A stretch of DNA of 64,000 nucleotides, from positions 372,001 to 436,000 of the forward strand of contig NZ_FNBZ01000003.1 of the NCBI RefSeq assembly GCF_900102525.1, in the 5' to 3' direction. The DNA is from Allobosea robiniae. Lineage in GTDB: Bacteria; Pseudomonadota; Alphaproteobacteria; Rhizobiales; Beijerinckiaceae. The translations under genes and the position numbers were made by a program. Every line of letters begins with the position of its first letter. The stretch's first letter is position 1. Below, piece after piece: positions 44,896 to 53,816 of the stretch. Below the pieces are notes generated by a model. That model was not told where the DNA came from. It saw only the letters and a list, made by a program, of their open reading frames with translations, and ran no database searches.

Positions 44896-45825
44896 ATGAC
44901 CAGCACGTCCCTGCCAGCCAGCATGCCGAGTACGACACAAGCGAGCGTGGCCGCGGCATCGGCGGATTTCACGCCGCGCTACTGGCTGTTCTCGCTGCCG
45001 GCGGTGCTGGTGATCGCGGCGGTGATCGTCTTCCCCTGGCTGTTCACGCTCTACATGTCCGGGCAGGACTGGAAGATCGGCGGCGGGGTGGAGTTCGTCG
45101 GCCTCGGCAACTTCGCCGAGCTGATGAAGGACCAGCGCTTCATCGAGTCGATGGGGCATACGCTCTACTTCACGGTGCTGGCGGTGGTCCTGCCGATCGT
45201 CTTCGGCACGGCGGCGGCGCTGGTCTTCCATCGCGAGTTTCCGATGCGGGGCGTGCTGCGCACGATCTTCGTCATGCCGATGATGGCGACACCGGTCGCG
45301 GTCGCGCTGGTCTGGACGATGATGTTCCACCCGCAGCTCGGCGTGCTCAACTACCTGCTCTCGCTCGTCGGCATCGGGCCTTCCGGCTGGGTCTACGAGT
45401 CGTCGACGGTGATTCCGACGCTGGTCCTGGTCGAGGTCTGGCACTGGACGCCGCTGGTCATGCTGATCGTGCTCGGCGGATTGGCCGGGCTGCCGCGAGA
45501 ACCTTACGAGTCCGCGCTGATCGACGGCGCCAATGACTGGCATATGTTCCGGCACATCACGCTGCCGCTGGTCTGGCCCTTCATCATGGTCGCGATCGTG
45601 ATCCGCACCATCGATGCGCTGAAGGCCTTCGATACGATCTTCGTGATCACGCAGGGCGGGCCGGGCACGGCGTCGGAGACGCTGAACATCTTCCTCTATC
45701 TGCAGGCCTTCCAGTTCTACAAGATCGGCTACGCCTCGGCCGTCGTGGTGATCTTCTTCGTCATCATCATCATGCTCTCGCTGCTGCTGCTCTATGCGCG
45801 GCAGAAGTCGAAGTGGAACGCGTGA
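44896..45825 (+). CDS. ABC sugar-importer permease, MalF type
   Basis: A 309-residue inner-membrane protein with six helices and the EAA loop ESALIDGANDWHMFRHITLPL near residue 205. The first helix starts at about residue 30. It has the composition of MalF/UgpA-type sugar permeases. Its stop shares one base with the start of the next permease gene, so translation is coupled. Confidence 0.9.
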   Translation: MTSTSLPASMPSTTQASVAAASADFTPRYWLFSLPAVLVIAAVIVFPWLFTLYMSGQDWKIGGGVEFVGLGNFAELMKDQRFIESMGHTLYFTVLAVVLPIVFGTAAALVFHREFPMRGVLRTIFVMPMMATPVAVALVWTMMFHPQLGVLNYLLSLVGIGPSGWVYESSTVIPTLVLVEVWHWTPLVMLIVLGGLAGLPREPYESALIDGANDWHMFRHITLPLVWPFIMVAIVIRTIDALKAFDTIFVITQGGPGTASETLNIFLYLQAFQFYKIGYASAVVVIFFVIIIMLSLLLLYARQKSKWNA

Positions 45826-46643
45826 TGAACCGCGCGCTCAAGAAATTCGGCTTCTGGGCCTCGGTCTTCGTGCTGGTCTCGCCGGCGGTGCTGGTCTTCC
45901 TCTGGATGATCTCGCTGTCGCTGAAGAACGAGCTCGACAACACCGCCTTCCCGCCGGTCTTCATCCCCGATCCGCCGACGCTGAAGAACTATGTCGACGT
46001 CTTCGCGCAGAACAATTTCGGGCTCTACCTCTGGAATTCGATCCTGGTCACCGGCGGGGCGGTTCTGCTCGGCTTGCTGGTCGGCGTGCCCGCCGGCTAC
46101 GGCATCGCGCGCGGCAAGGCGCATAAATTCGCGGTGCTGATCCTGGTCGCACGGATGACGCCAGCGCTTTCCTACCTGATCCCGCTCTTCCTGCTCTTTC
46201 AGATCACGGGATTGGTGGGTTCCATTACGGCGCTGGTCATCACCCATCTCGTCATCACCATCCCGATCATCGTCTGGATCATGATCGGGTATTTCGAGAA
46301 CGTGCCGATGGAGCTGGAGGATGCCTCGCGCATCGACGGCGCCACGACCTGGCAGGCCTTCCGCCATGTCGCACTGCCGCTGGCGAAACCGGGCATCGTC
46401 GTCGGCGGCATCCTCGCCTTCATCTTCTCCTGGAACAACTTCATCTTCTCGGTGGTGCTCGGCGGCAAGGCGAGCCGGACGCTGCCCTCGGCCGTCTACA
46501 ATTCCCTGACCTTCGAGCAGATCTCCTGGGGGCCGCTCGCTGCCGCGGCGCTGCTGGTGACGCTGCCCGTGCTGCTCGTCACCGTCATTGCCCAGCGCCA
46601 GATCGTTGCCGGGCTCTCTGCCGGAGGCCTCAAGGACGGCTAG
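45825..46643 (+). CDS. ABC sugar-importer permease, MalG type
   Basis: A 272-residue permease with six helices and an EAA loop (EDASRIDGATTWQAFRHVALPL near 165-186). It is the second half of the importer channel. No ATP-binding protein follows: next is a DapA-family gene. The importer must borrow an MsmX/UgpC-type ATPase encoded elsewhere. Confidence 0.9.
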   Translation: MNRALKKFGFWASVFVLVSPAVLVFLWMISLSLKNELDNTAFPPVFIPDPPTLKNYVDVFAQNNFGLYLWNSILVTGGAVLLGLLVGVPAGYGIARGKAHKFAVLILVARMTPALSYLIPLFLLFQITGLVGSITALVITHLVITIPIIVWIMIGYFENVPMELEDASRIDGATTWQAFRHVALPLAKPGIVVGGILAFIFSWNNFIFSVVLGGKASRTLPSAVYNSLTFEQISWGPLAAAALLVTLPVLLVTVIAQRQIVAGLSAGGLKDG

Positions 46644-46686
46644 AGACAAGTCCGCCGGACCGCTTGCGGGCGGCTCTGTCTTCATT

Positions 46687-46698
46687 CTAACATGTCAG
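46687..46698. promoter_or_regulatory. Palindromic operator candidate, site 2
   Basis: CTAACATGTCAG, one base off CTAACATGTTAG, 29 bp upstream of the DapA-family start. It matches site 1 at 43282 in ten of twelve positions. The location fits control by the GntR protein encoded downstream. Confidence 0.5.
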
Positions 46699-46727
46699 TC
46701 AACATTCAGCCCTGAAAGCCCTCTCAA

Positions 46728-47624
46728 ATGGCCACCCAAAAGACCCGCTTCGGCCTCTCCTGCGCGATCACCACCCCGATGCGGGAGGGCGGCAGCGTCG
46801 ACCTCCCGCGTCTCGTCCATCACGCCCGCCATGTGCTGGCCGAGGGCTGCGATTCCGTCACGCTGTTCGGTACGACGGGCGAGGGCGCGGCGCTGGGCCT
46901 GCCGGCGCGGACCGCGATGATGGGCGCGCTGATCGGAGCGGGAATCGACCCGGCCAGGCAGATCTATGCGGGCATCGCGGCGGCCTCAATGAACGAGGCG
47001 GTGGAGCAGGCCCGCATCGCGCTCGATGCCGGGGCGAAGGGGTTGCTGGTCGCGCCGCCCTTCTACTTCAAGGGCGTCAGCGACGAGGGGCTCTATGTCT
47101 GGTTCTCGCAGTTCTTCGAGAAGCTCGGCGCCTCCGCCCGCAATGTCGTGGTCTATCACATCCCCTCGGTGACGGCGGTCGATATCAGCGTCGGGCTGGT
47201 GCAGCGGCTCAAGACCGCGTTCCCCGGCCTCGTCATCGGCGTGAAGGACTCCTCGGGCAGCTATGCCAATACCGAGGCGCTGCTGAAGGCGCATGGCGAA
47301 CTCGCCATCCTCGTCGGCGACGAGCGCCAGCTCGCCAAGGCGGTCCGCAACGGGGCCGAGGGCTCGATCTGCGGCCTCGCCAATCTGGTTCCCGGCCTGC
47401 TGCGCCCGATGGTCTATGAGGGCAAGGACAGCCCGGTGGTGAATGCGCTGGTCGACGAGATCTGCTCGCATCCGGTGCTGGCGGCGGTGAAGGCGCTGGT
47501 CGGCCATATCCATGGCGATGAGGGCTATGGCGCGATGCGCCCGCCGCTGGAAGCGCTGGACGCAGGCACCCGCAAGCGGCTCTTTGCCGCCTTCGATTCG
47601 ATCAAGCAGGCCAAGGCTGCCTGA
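46728..47624 (+). CDS. DapA-family lyase/aldolase
   Basis: A 298-residue class I aldolase of the dihydrodipicolinate synthase family. The Schiff-base Lys173 (VIGVKDSSGS), Tyr143 in VYHIPSVT and the GTTGEG loop (48-53) are intact. Context with a mutarotase and lactonase suggests cleavage of a 2-keto-3-deoxy sugar acid to pyruvate plus an aldehyde rather than lysine synthesis; the fucose cluster of Campylobacter jejuni has the same trio. It is likely in one unit with the GntR gene that follows. Confidence 0.88.
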   Translation: MATQKTRFGLSCAITTPMREGGSVDLPRLVHHARHVLAEGCDSVTLFGTTGEGAALGLPARTAMMGALIGAGIDPARQIYAGIAAASMNEAVEQARIALDAGAKGLLVAPPFYFKGVSDEGLYVWFSQFFEKLGASARNVVVYHIPSVTAVDISVGLVQRLKTAFPGLVIGVKDSSGSYANTEALLKAHGELAILVGDERQLAKAVRNGAEGSICGLANLVPGLLRPMVYEGKDSPVVNALVDEICSHPVLAAVKALVGHIHGDEGYGAMRPPLEALDAGTRKRLFAAFDSIKQAKAA

Positions 47625-47647
47625 CAGGGATGCCGGAAGGAGGGATC

Positions 47648-48325
47648 GTGAGCGAGCCGGAGCAGGAACCGCGTGAAGGCGAACCGCTGAAGCTGAGGGA
47701 GCGCGCCTATGCCTCCTTCACCGAGCGATTGCTGGCGCGCGAGATCAAGCCCGGCCAGTTCGTGACCCAGCGCGAGCTCGTCGCGATGACCGGGTTTCCG
47801 CTCGGCGCCATCCGCGAGCTGGTGCCGCGACTGGAGGCTGAGGGGCTGATCAAGACCGTGCCGCAGCGCGGCATGCAGGTCGCCCATGTCGATCTCAACC
47901 TGATCCGCAACGCCTTCCAGTTCCGGCTCTTCCTGGAAAGGGAGGCGACGGCGCTCTACACGCAGAACGCGACGGATGAGGAGATCGCCGAGCAGCGCGC
48001 CCGCCACGAGGCGATCATCGCGCGGGCGGAAGCCGGCGGCGACGAGCGGCTGATCGAGGATGCCGAGGATGTCGACCGCCTGATGCACGAGGCGATCATC
48101 GACCATCTCGACAACGACATCGTCAGCCAGGCCTTCCGCGTGACCTGGCTCAAGATCAGGCTGATCCGCCAATACGAGACGCGCATCCAGAACCACATCC
48201 TGGTGCCGGTGATGCAGGACCATCTCAAGATCATCGCCGCGATCGAGAGTCGCGACCCGGAACGGGCATCGGACGAAATGAGCATCCATATCGGCAACGC
48301 TCGCGCCAGGGCGATGCAGTACTGA
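47648..48325 (+). CDS. GntR-family (FCD/VanR-type) regulator
   Basis: A 225-residue repressor with an N-terminal winged helix (residues 14-75: ERLLAREIKPGQFVTQRELVAMTGFPL split over the recognition helix) and an all-helical FCD effector domain (EDVDRLMHEAIIDH supplies metal/effector ligands). The GTG at 47648 has GGAGG 6 nt upstream, better than the ATG at 47630. Its probable operators are the CTAACATGTTAG-like sites at 43282 and 46687. It likely senses the imported compound or a breakdown product. Confidence 0.87.
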   Translation: MSEPEQEPREGEPLKLRERAYASFTERLLAREIKPGQFVTQRELVAMTGFPLGAIRELVPRLEAEGLIKTVPQRGMQVAHVDLNLIRNAFQFRLFLEREATALYTQNATDEEIAEQRARHEAIIARAEAGGDERLIEDAEDVDRLMHEAIIDHLDNDIVSQAFRVTWLKIRLIRQYETRIQNHILVPVMQDHLKIIAAIESRDPERASDEMSIHIGNARARAMQY

Positions 48326-48394
48326 CGACTTAAGGACGACCACGCAGCACAGCATGACGACGAGCCGGAAAACCGGCCGCATGGGAGGGAAGCG

Positions 48395-49390
48395 ATGATG
48401 ACCAGACTGACGAAACGCAGCTTGCTCCAGGGTTCCGCCGCTGTCGGCGCGACGGTGTTCATGCCGGCGGTCGCAAGGGCACAGGCGACGGTGCTGCGCT
48501 GGGGCGAGATGCTGCCGGCGACGCATCCGCAGGTGCAGATGGTCGAGCGCATCGCCAAGCAGGTGAAGGAGAAGACCTCGGGCCGCGTCGATATCCAGTC
48601 CTTCCCGGCCGGCCAGCTCGGCTCCGGCAAGGACATGATGGAATCGGTTTCCTCGGGCGCGCTGACCATGACGACCGATGGCGCGGCGGCGCTGGGCTCC
48701 TTCCTGCCGCAGCTCTCGGTGGTGGAAGCGCCCTATCTCTGGCGCGACGCGGCCCATATGTCGAAGGTCGCCAAGGCGCCGGTGTTCACGCAGATGAATG
48801 CCGAGCTCGAGAAGAAGCGCGGCATGCGCATGATGGCGGTGACCTATTACGGCAAGCGCCACCTGACGACCGGATCGAAGGCGGTGAAGAGCGCGGCTGA
48901 TGTCGCGGGACTGAAGCTGCGCGTGCCGCCGGTCGACACCTTCCGCGCCATGGTCGAAGCCTGGGGCGCCAAGGCGACGCCGGTCAATTTCAACGAGCTC
49001 TATCTCGCGCTCAGCCAGGGCGCCGTCGACGGGCAGGAGAACCCGCTGCCGACGATCCACAGCGCCAAGCTGCAGGAGGTTCAGAAGCACCTGATCCTGA
49101 CCGGACACATCATCACGCCACGGCTCGTCATCGTGAACAGCGATTTCTGGAAGGGGCTGAAGGACGCCGACCGGACCGAGGTGGAAGCCGCGATCGCCGA
49201 TGGCGTCGCCTGGCAGGACGCGGAGCTGACCAGCCAGGAAAACAGCCTCGTCGCGACGCTGAAGGCGGGCGGCATGACCGTGACCGAGCCCGATCTGGAA
49301 AGCTTCTCCAAGCCTGTGCTGGCGAGCCTGCCTAAGCAGTTCGAGAGCAAATGGGGCAAGGGCACCTGGGACGCGCTGGCGGCGCTGTAA
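48395..49390 (+). CDS. TRAP transporter substrate-binding protein (DctP family)
   Basis: A 331-residue periplasmic protein. The signal has TKRSLLQGSAAVGATVFMP (Tat-like KR) and cuts after ARAQA. GRVDIQSFPAGQLGSGKDM, GLKLRVPP (the conserved Arg binds the carboxylate of ligands) and GAVDGQENPLPTI are DctP signatures. A carboxylated ligand such as a sugar acid is expected. It is the first of three TRAP genes, after the GntR gene. Confidence 0.92.
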   Translation: MMTRLTKRSLLQGSAAVGATVFMPAVARAQATVLRWGEMLPATHPQVQMVERIAKQVKEKTSGRVDIQSFPAGQLGSGKDMMESVSSGALTMTTDGAAALGSFLPQLSVVEAPYLWRDAAHMSKVAKAPVFTQMNAELEKKRGMRMMAVTYYGKRHLTTGSKAVKSAADVAGLKLRVPPVDTFRAMVEAWGAKATPVNFNELYLALSQGAVDGQENPLPTIHSAKLQEVQKHLILTGHIITPRLVIVNSDFWKGLKDADRTEVEAAIADGVAWQDAELTSQENSLVATLKAGGMTVTEPDLESFSKPVLASLPKQFESKWGKGTWDALAAL

Positions 49391-49416
49391 GGCACTGCCA
49401 GTGGCGGAACCGCTTC

Positions 49417-49507
49417 GTCATGGTCGGGCTCGTCCCGACCATCCACGTCTTCATTCCCGACGGGTTGCGCTCGAGACGTGGATGCTCGCCACAAGGGCGA
49501 ACATGAC
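49417..49507. repeat. Bipartite GTCAT...ATGAC repeat inside TRAP operon
   Basis: Left hairpin ATGGTCGGG-CTCGT-CCCGACCAT, central CCACGTCT / AGACGTGG, right hairpin ATGCTCGCC-ACAAG-GGCGAACAT with one mismatch. It lies between the binding-protein and small-permease genes. Confidence 0.75.
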
Positions 49508-49555
49508 GGCGCGAGCCGCACATATGTGCCCTCCCGTTCATCCGAGCATCAGGAC

Positions 49556-50068
49556 ATGGCTGGTCATCCGATGAAATCCCTCGCCGCATTGGCGGACCGG
49601 CTGGTCTACTGGGCCGCGGTCGTGCTCCTGCTGACGCTGCTCGCCGTCGTGGTGCTCGGCGTGTTCTTCCGCCAGATCAACCAGCCGCTGGCCTGGTCGG
49701 ACGAGCTGGCGCAGTACCTGTTGGTCTGGACCGGCTTCGTCGGCTGGATCATCGCGGCGCGGCGGCGTTCGCATATCCGCATCATGGTCTTCGCTCAGCG
49801 CCTGCCGCGCCCGGTGCAGGCGGCACTGGAGATCGCGACGCAAGCCTCGGTGATCGTCTTCGCTGCCGTGCTGCTACGTTACTCCTGGGGCCTGATCGAG
49901 CGGACCTGGGACGTGGAATCGATCGCGCTGCCGGTCAGCTCGGCGGCGCTCTACATCGTCATGCCCTTCGCCGCGCTGGCGCTGATCCTGCAGGCGCTGG
50001 CCGAGATCGGCGACGTGCTGGCCGGGCGCAAGGTCGAGGTCGCGGAACCAGGAGCGCAGGCGCTATGA
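49556..50068 (+). CDS. TRAP transporter small permease (DctQ)
   Basis: A 170-residue protein with four membrane helices and the DctQ marks VFFRQINQPLAWSDELAQYLLVW and RRRSHIRI after helix 2. It pairs with DctM in the membrane. AGGAC lies just before the ATG at 49556. Its end overlaps the dctM start by 4 bp (ATGA). Confidence 0.9.
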   Translation: MAGHPMKSLAALADRLVYWAAVVLLLTLLAVVVLGVFFRQINQPLAWSDELAQYLLVWTGFVGWIIAARRRSHIRIMVFAQRLPRPVQAALEIATQASVIVFAAVLLRYSWGLIERTWDVESIALPVSSAALYIVMPFAALALILQALAEIGDVLAGRKVEVAEPGAQAL

Positions 50069-51351
50069 CCACGCTGATGCTGCAGATCCTGCCGGTCTGG
50101 TTCCTGGCCCTGATGATCGGCGTGCCGCTCTTCGTCTCGATGGGGCTCGCGGCCGTCGCCTTCGTCTTCCTCGGCGGCTTCCCGCTCGGCATCGTGCCGC
50201 AGAAGATCGCGCAATCCGCCAATTCCTTCCCGCTGCTGGCGGCGCCGCTGTTCATCCTGATGGGCAACATCATGAACTCGGCGGGGATCACCGACCGGAT
50301 CTTCGGCTTCGCCACGGCCTGCGTCGGCTTCATGCGCGGCGGGCTCTGCCATGCCAATATCCTCGCCAGCGTGATCTTTGCGGGCATGTCGGGCTCGGCC
50401 GTGGCGGATGCCGGCGGCGTCGGCACGCTCGAGATCAAGGCGATGCGGGACGAGGGCTACGATGCCGAGACGGCGGCCGCGATCACGGCGGCTTCCGCGA
50501 CGATCGGGCCGATCATCCCGCCCTCGCTGCCGATGGTGATCTATGGCGTCACCGCCGATGTCTCGATCGGCGGGCTGTTCATCGCCGGCATCATTCCCGG
50601 CCTGCTGATGGCGGGCGCGCTGATGGCGATGGTCGTCTACATCGCCCGGAAGCGTGACCTGCCGCGCCATCCGTTCCCCGGGTTCCGCCAGCTCTGGGTC
50701 GCCTACAGGGAGGCGCACTGGGCGCTGATGACGCCGGTCATCCTGTTCGGCGGCATGATGGGCGGCATCTTCACGCCGACCGAGGCGGCGGCGGTGGCGA
50801 CCGCCTATGCCCTCGTGCTCGGCCTCTTCGTCTATCGCAGCTTCTCGCTGAAGACCCTGCCGGAGCTCGTGGTCCAGACCGTCGAAACCACCGGTGTCGT
50901 GCTGGCGCTGGTGATGGCGGCGGCGGCGCTCGGCTGGTGCCTGTCGATCTCGCGGATTCCGCAGGTGGTCGGGCCGGCGCTGGTCGAGCTTGCCGGCAGC
51001 CCGATCGTCTACCTCTTGATCGTCAACCTGCTGCTGCTCTTCGTCGGCTGCTTCATGGAGGCGCTGGCGGCGATGCTGATCCTGATCCCGATCCTGACGC
51101 CAGCGGCGGCACAGTTCGGCATCGATCCGATCCAGTTCGGGCTGATCTTCGTGCTCAACCTGATGATCGGCACGATCACGCCGCCCGTTGGCGTGGTGCT
51201 GTTCGTGACCTCGAAGGTGGCGAACATCTCCTTCGAGGCGATGTCGCGGGCGATCGTGCCCTGGCTGGCGCCGCTGATCGCGGTCCTGATCGCGATCACG
51301 CTCTGGCCGCCGCTGACGACCTGGCTGCCGCAATTGATCATGGGGCGCTGA
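50065..51351 (+). CDS. TRAP transporter large permease (DctM)
   Basis: A 428-residue membrane protein of about 12-13 helices. Family stretches such as APLFILMGNIMNSAGITDRI, SGSAVADAGGVGTLEIKAM, ATIGPIIPPSLPMVIYG and TPPVGVVLFVTSKVA are all present, so it looks functional. It completes a full TRAP importer (binding protein, DctQ, DctM). Confidence 0.94.
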   Translation: MTTLMLQILPVWFLALMIGVPLFVSMGLAAVAFVFLGGFPLGIVPQKIAQSANSFPLLAAPLFILMGNIMNSAGITDRIFGFATACVGFMRGGLCHANILASVIFAGMSGSAVADAGGVGTLEIKAMRDEGYDAETAAAITAASATIGPIIPPSLPMVIYGVTADVSIGGLFIAGIIPGLLMAGALMAMVVYIARKRDLPRHPFPGFRQLWVAYREAHWALMTPVILFGGMMGGIFTPTEAAAVATAYALVLGLFVYRSFSLKTLPELVVQTVETTGVVLALVMAAAALGWCLSISRIPQVVGPALVELAGSPIVYLLIVNLLLLFVGCFMEALAAMLILIPILTPAAAQFGIDPIQFGLIFVLNLMIGTITPPVGVVLFVTSKVANISFEAMSRAIVPWLAPLIAVLIAITLWPPLTTWLPQLIMGR

Positions 51352-51437
51352 CGGGGAGGCTTGTTCCTGGCAGGGCGTGTCAGCAATGCGCCCGGGCCGG
51401 GTTCGCCATCCGGGAGCGATCGCCTAGACTGGCGCCG

Positions 51438-52736
51438 ATGCGCGAGATCGGCGACCTCACCCGGCAATTCATCCATCTGTGGCGCTTCGGCTGGCCGATG
51501 CTCCTTTGCGTCGCTGCCGGCGGGGCGCTGGTCACGGACCTCCTGATGCCGCTGGCGGTGAAGGCGGGCTTTGCTAACGCGCTCGCCGGCTTCGTCGTGC
51601 TCTCGGCGATCGTGCTGGTGAGGCTCATCACGGTCGTCGCCATGTTCCTGTCGCTGCGCCCGGCGATGCCGGCGGTGGCCGCGCTGTTTCCGGTGAAGCC
51701 GCGCGCAGGAGCTGCCGACATCGCGGCGAAGGACCCGGACTGGCTCGGCGTGGTCGCGATCGCGATCATTCCCTTCTTCGCCTATTACGCGGCCTGGGGT
51801 TTTCTCGGCGACACGGTGCGGGATTACTCGCTGCTGGCGCTGGAGATGGCCGATCTCGGCCAGAAAGTGTCGCTGTTCGACGTCCCGGCGACGCTCTGGC
51901 TCGGCATCGCGGTCGCGCTCGCCTTCGCGGTGCGCAGGCTGGCGAAATTGATGCAGACGCGCAGCTCGCGCCCGGCCTGGCAATTCGTCATCGTGCTCTG
52001 CGACGCCAACTGGATCTTCGTCGGCCTCTATGCGCTCGCGGGGTGGAAGAATGCGGCTTGGGCCTGGATCGGCACAGGTGGGCCGCTGCCCTATCTGATC
52101 CGGGCGCGCGACCTTCTTCTCGGGCTGATCGGCAAGGCGCAGGCGGCGACGCCCGTCGCGGTCGATCTCGCGCCGCCTTCCTTGCAGAGCAGCGCGCAGG
52201 GGCTTTTCCTCTATGCCCTGCTGCCGCTGGTCTGGCTCCTGATGGCGGCGGTGATCTACGGCTTCGACATGAAGGACGCGGCGGCGCTGAGTGGCCACCG
52301 GCGCACCGCGGCGGCCTTGTCGCGCTATGGGCGACTGCCGAAATTCCTGCGCGAGTTCCTCGACCATTTCGTCGCCGGCTACCGCTCCCGCTACCTGCCG
52401 ATCGCCAACAGTGTGCGGCTCGCCTTCGGGGCAGGGCTCGCGGTGCTGATCGGCTTCGTCCTGCTCTATCGCGTCATCGGCTGGGCGGCGGCCTGGGGCT
52501 GGATCGGCCTCGCGCATCTGATCGGGCCGCAGGAGCTGCCGGCCTGGCAGGCGCTGGCCAGCATCATCGCCTTCTTCCTGGGCGGTCCCAGCGACATCCG
52601 CGGCGGTATCCTCGTCGAGGCGCTGCGCATCTGCCTTATCGCGGCCGTGGTGGAGCAGGCATCGGCAAAGCGGGTCGAGGCGCTCAGTGCGTCCGCGCAA
52701 AGCGAAGGTAGCGCGGCCGCGACGCCGGCAGGCTGA
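51438..52736 (+). CDS. Uncharacterised multi-pass membrane protein
   Basis: A 432-residue protein with about eight hydrophobic helices (first at residues 19-37, last near 385-405) and short charged loops (KRVEAL near the C-terminus). Not recognised. ATG at 51438 with a weak AGACTGG upstream. Its last 53 bp overlap the 3' end of a minus-strand gene. It stands between the TRAP operon and three small unknown genes and may act with the latter. Confidence 0.7.
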   Translation: MREIGDLTRQFIHLWRFGWPMLLCVAAGGALVTDLLMPLAVKAGFANALAGFVVLSAIVLVRLITVVAMFLSLRPAMPAVAALFPVKPRAGAADIAAKDPDWLGVVAIAIIPFFAYYAAWGFLGDTVRDYSLLALEMADLGQKVSLFDVPATLWLGIAVALAFAVRRLAKLMQTRSSRPAWQFVIVLCDANWIFVGLYALAGWKNAAWAWIGTGGPLPYLIRARDLLLGLIGKAQAATPVAVDLAPPSLQSSAQGLFLYALLPLVWLLMAAVIYGFDMKDAAALSGHRRTAAALSRYGRLPKFLREFLDHFVAGYRSRYLPIANSVRLAFGAGLAVLIGFVLLYRVIGWAAAWGWIGLAHLIGPQELPAWQALASIIAFFLGGPSDIRGGILVEALRICLIAAVVEQASAKRVEALSASAQSEGSAAATPAG

Positions 52737-53259
52737 TCGTGACATCGGCCGTCGCGAAGGCCGATGTCGGCAGGATGAAGCTCTCGGTGATCGCGACGGT
52801 CGAGCCGGTAACCGGCTTGCCGAGGAAGGCGGGACCGCAGGTCTTGCCCTCGTCCTTCTCGCGGCTGAGAACGCGCCTCGCCTCGCTCGGCGCCAGGAAG
52901 GCGGGCTGCCAGCGCCGGCCGTCCGGGGCGAGCAAGGCGATGCGACAGGGCGGCTGCGCAACGCTCTCCGCATCCAGCACCTTCGCCTCGAGGCGCAGCA
53001 GCGCGACGGTAGAGCCATTCGGCCGTTCGGCGATGCGCTGGAGGCTGACGATGCGCCATTCGGCGCCGGCGAAGGGAGCTGGCCGGTCGAACGGCGAGGT
53101 CTGCGCGACGAGATCGCTGGCTCCGGCCCAGGCCGAGACGGTCTTGCGCGCCTGCACGAACAAGGCCAGGGGCAGGACGATCGGCAGTGCCCAGAGGCAG
53201 CGCCTGCGCCAGTTCGGCGGCGGCTTCGCCGCGGGTTCGGCTACGGTCGCGTCCGTCAT
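52684..53259 (-). CDS. Uncharacterised single-TM protein C of a three-gene set
   Basis: A 191-residue protein with a cytosolic N-terminus, one TM helix at about 19-38 (RRRCLWALPIVLPLALFVQ) and an extracytoplasmic beta-rich domain (AEWRIVSLQRI, LLRLEAKVLD). Two Cys (PPCRIAL and KTCGPAF) could pair. It is last of three genes joined by 4-bp overlaps on the minus strand and convergent with the multi-pass protein. Function unknown. Confidence 0.65.
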   Translation of the reverse strand: MTDATVAEPAAKPPPNWRRRCLWALPIVLPLALFVQARKTVSAWAGASDLVAQTSPFDRPAPFAGAEWRIVSLQRIAERPNGSTVALLRLEAKVLDAESVAQPPCRIALLAPDGRRWQPAFLAPSEARRVLSREKDEGKTCGPAFLGKPVTGSTVAITESFILPTSAFATADVTISLPASRPRYLRFARTH

Positions 53260-53816
53260 GTCAGCGTTTCCAGGTCGAGGGTTTCGGCCTGCTCGATACG
53301 CTCGTCGGGGATCGTGATGCGCAATTGCGTGTCGAGGCGCGGCCAGCGCGACATCGAGACGAGCAGGGCGCCATTGCGCGCCGCGTCGCGGCCGATCTCG
53401 AAGATCAGCAGGCCCCGCTGTGGCAGGCCGGGTTCGAGGCGCCTGCCGCGCAGGAAGCCACGGAACGACTCGGCCCGCTCGCTTGCCTCGAAGCGCAGGC
53501 CGGACGCCGCCAGCCAGGTTGCGCCGCTGAGTGCCGTGGTGGCGGGGGTGCCCTCGACCTCCACGACGGCCACGGCCCAGAGCCCGCCGGTGTCACGGTC
53601 GTAGCTGCGGCCGAAGGCTTGCCAGCGCAGGCGCTCCGCCAGGACGACCTTTTCGACGCGCAGGGTGAAGCCGCGGGCATTTGTGGTCGTGCCGGCGACG
53701 CCGTGCTGCGTGATCGGGCCGGTGATCTCGCTATAGCCCGGCGTGGTCTGCTGCAGGGCGAAGAGGAGCAGCGCCGCGACGGCGAGCGCGGTGACGCGGG
53801 CGAGGGCGCGGATCAT
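53256..53816 (-). CDS. Uncharacterised single-TM protein B of a three-gene set
   Basis: A 186-residue protein with an N-terminal helix (residues 7-22, signal or anchor) and a beta-rich domain: GFTLRVEKVVLAERLRW, WAVAVVEVEGT, then EPGLPQRGLLIFEIG. The pattern recalls DUF4352-type beta sandwiches. It shares the sequence (Q/E)PGLP(E/Q)R with protein A. It overlaps the genes on both sides by 4 bp. Function unknown. Confidence 0.65.
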   Translation of the reverse strand: MIRALARVTALAVAALLLFALQQTTPGYSEITGPITQHGVAGTTTNARGFTLRVEKVVLAERLRWQAFGRSYDRDTGGLWAVAVVEVEGTPATTALSGATWLAASGLRFEASERAESFRGFLRGRRLEPGLPQRGLLIFEIGRDAARNGALLVSMSRWPRLDTQLRITIPDERIEQAETLDLETLT

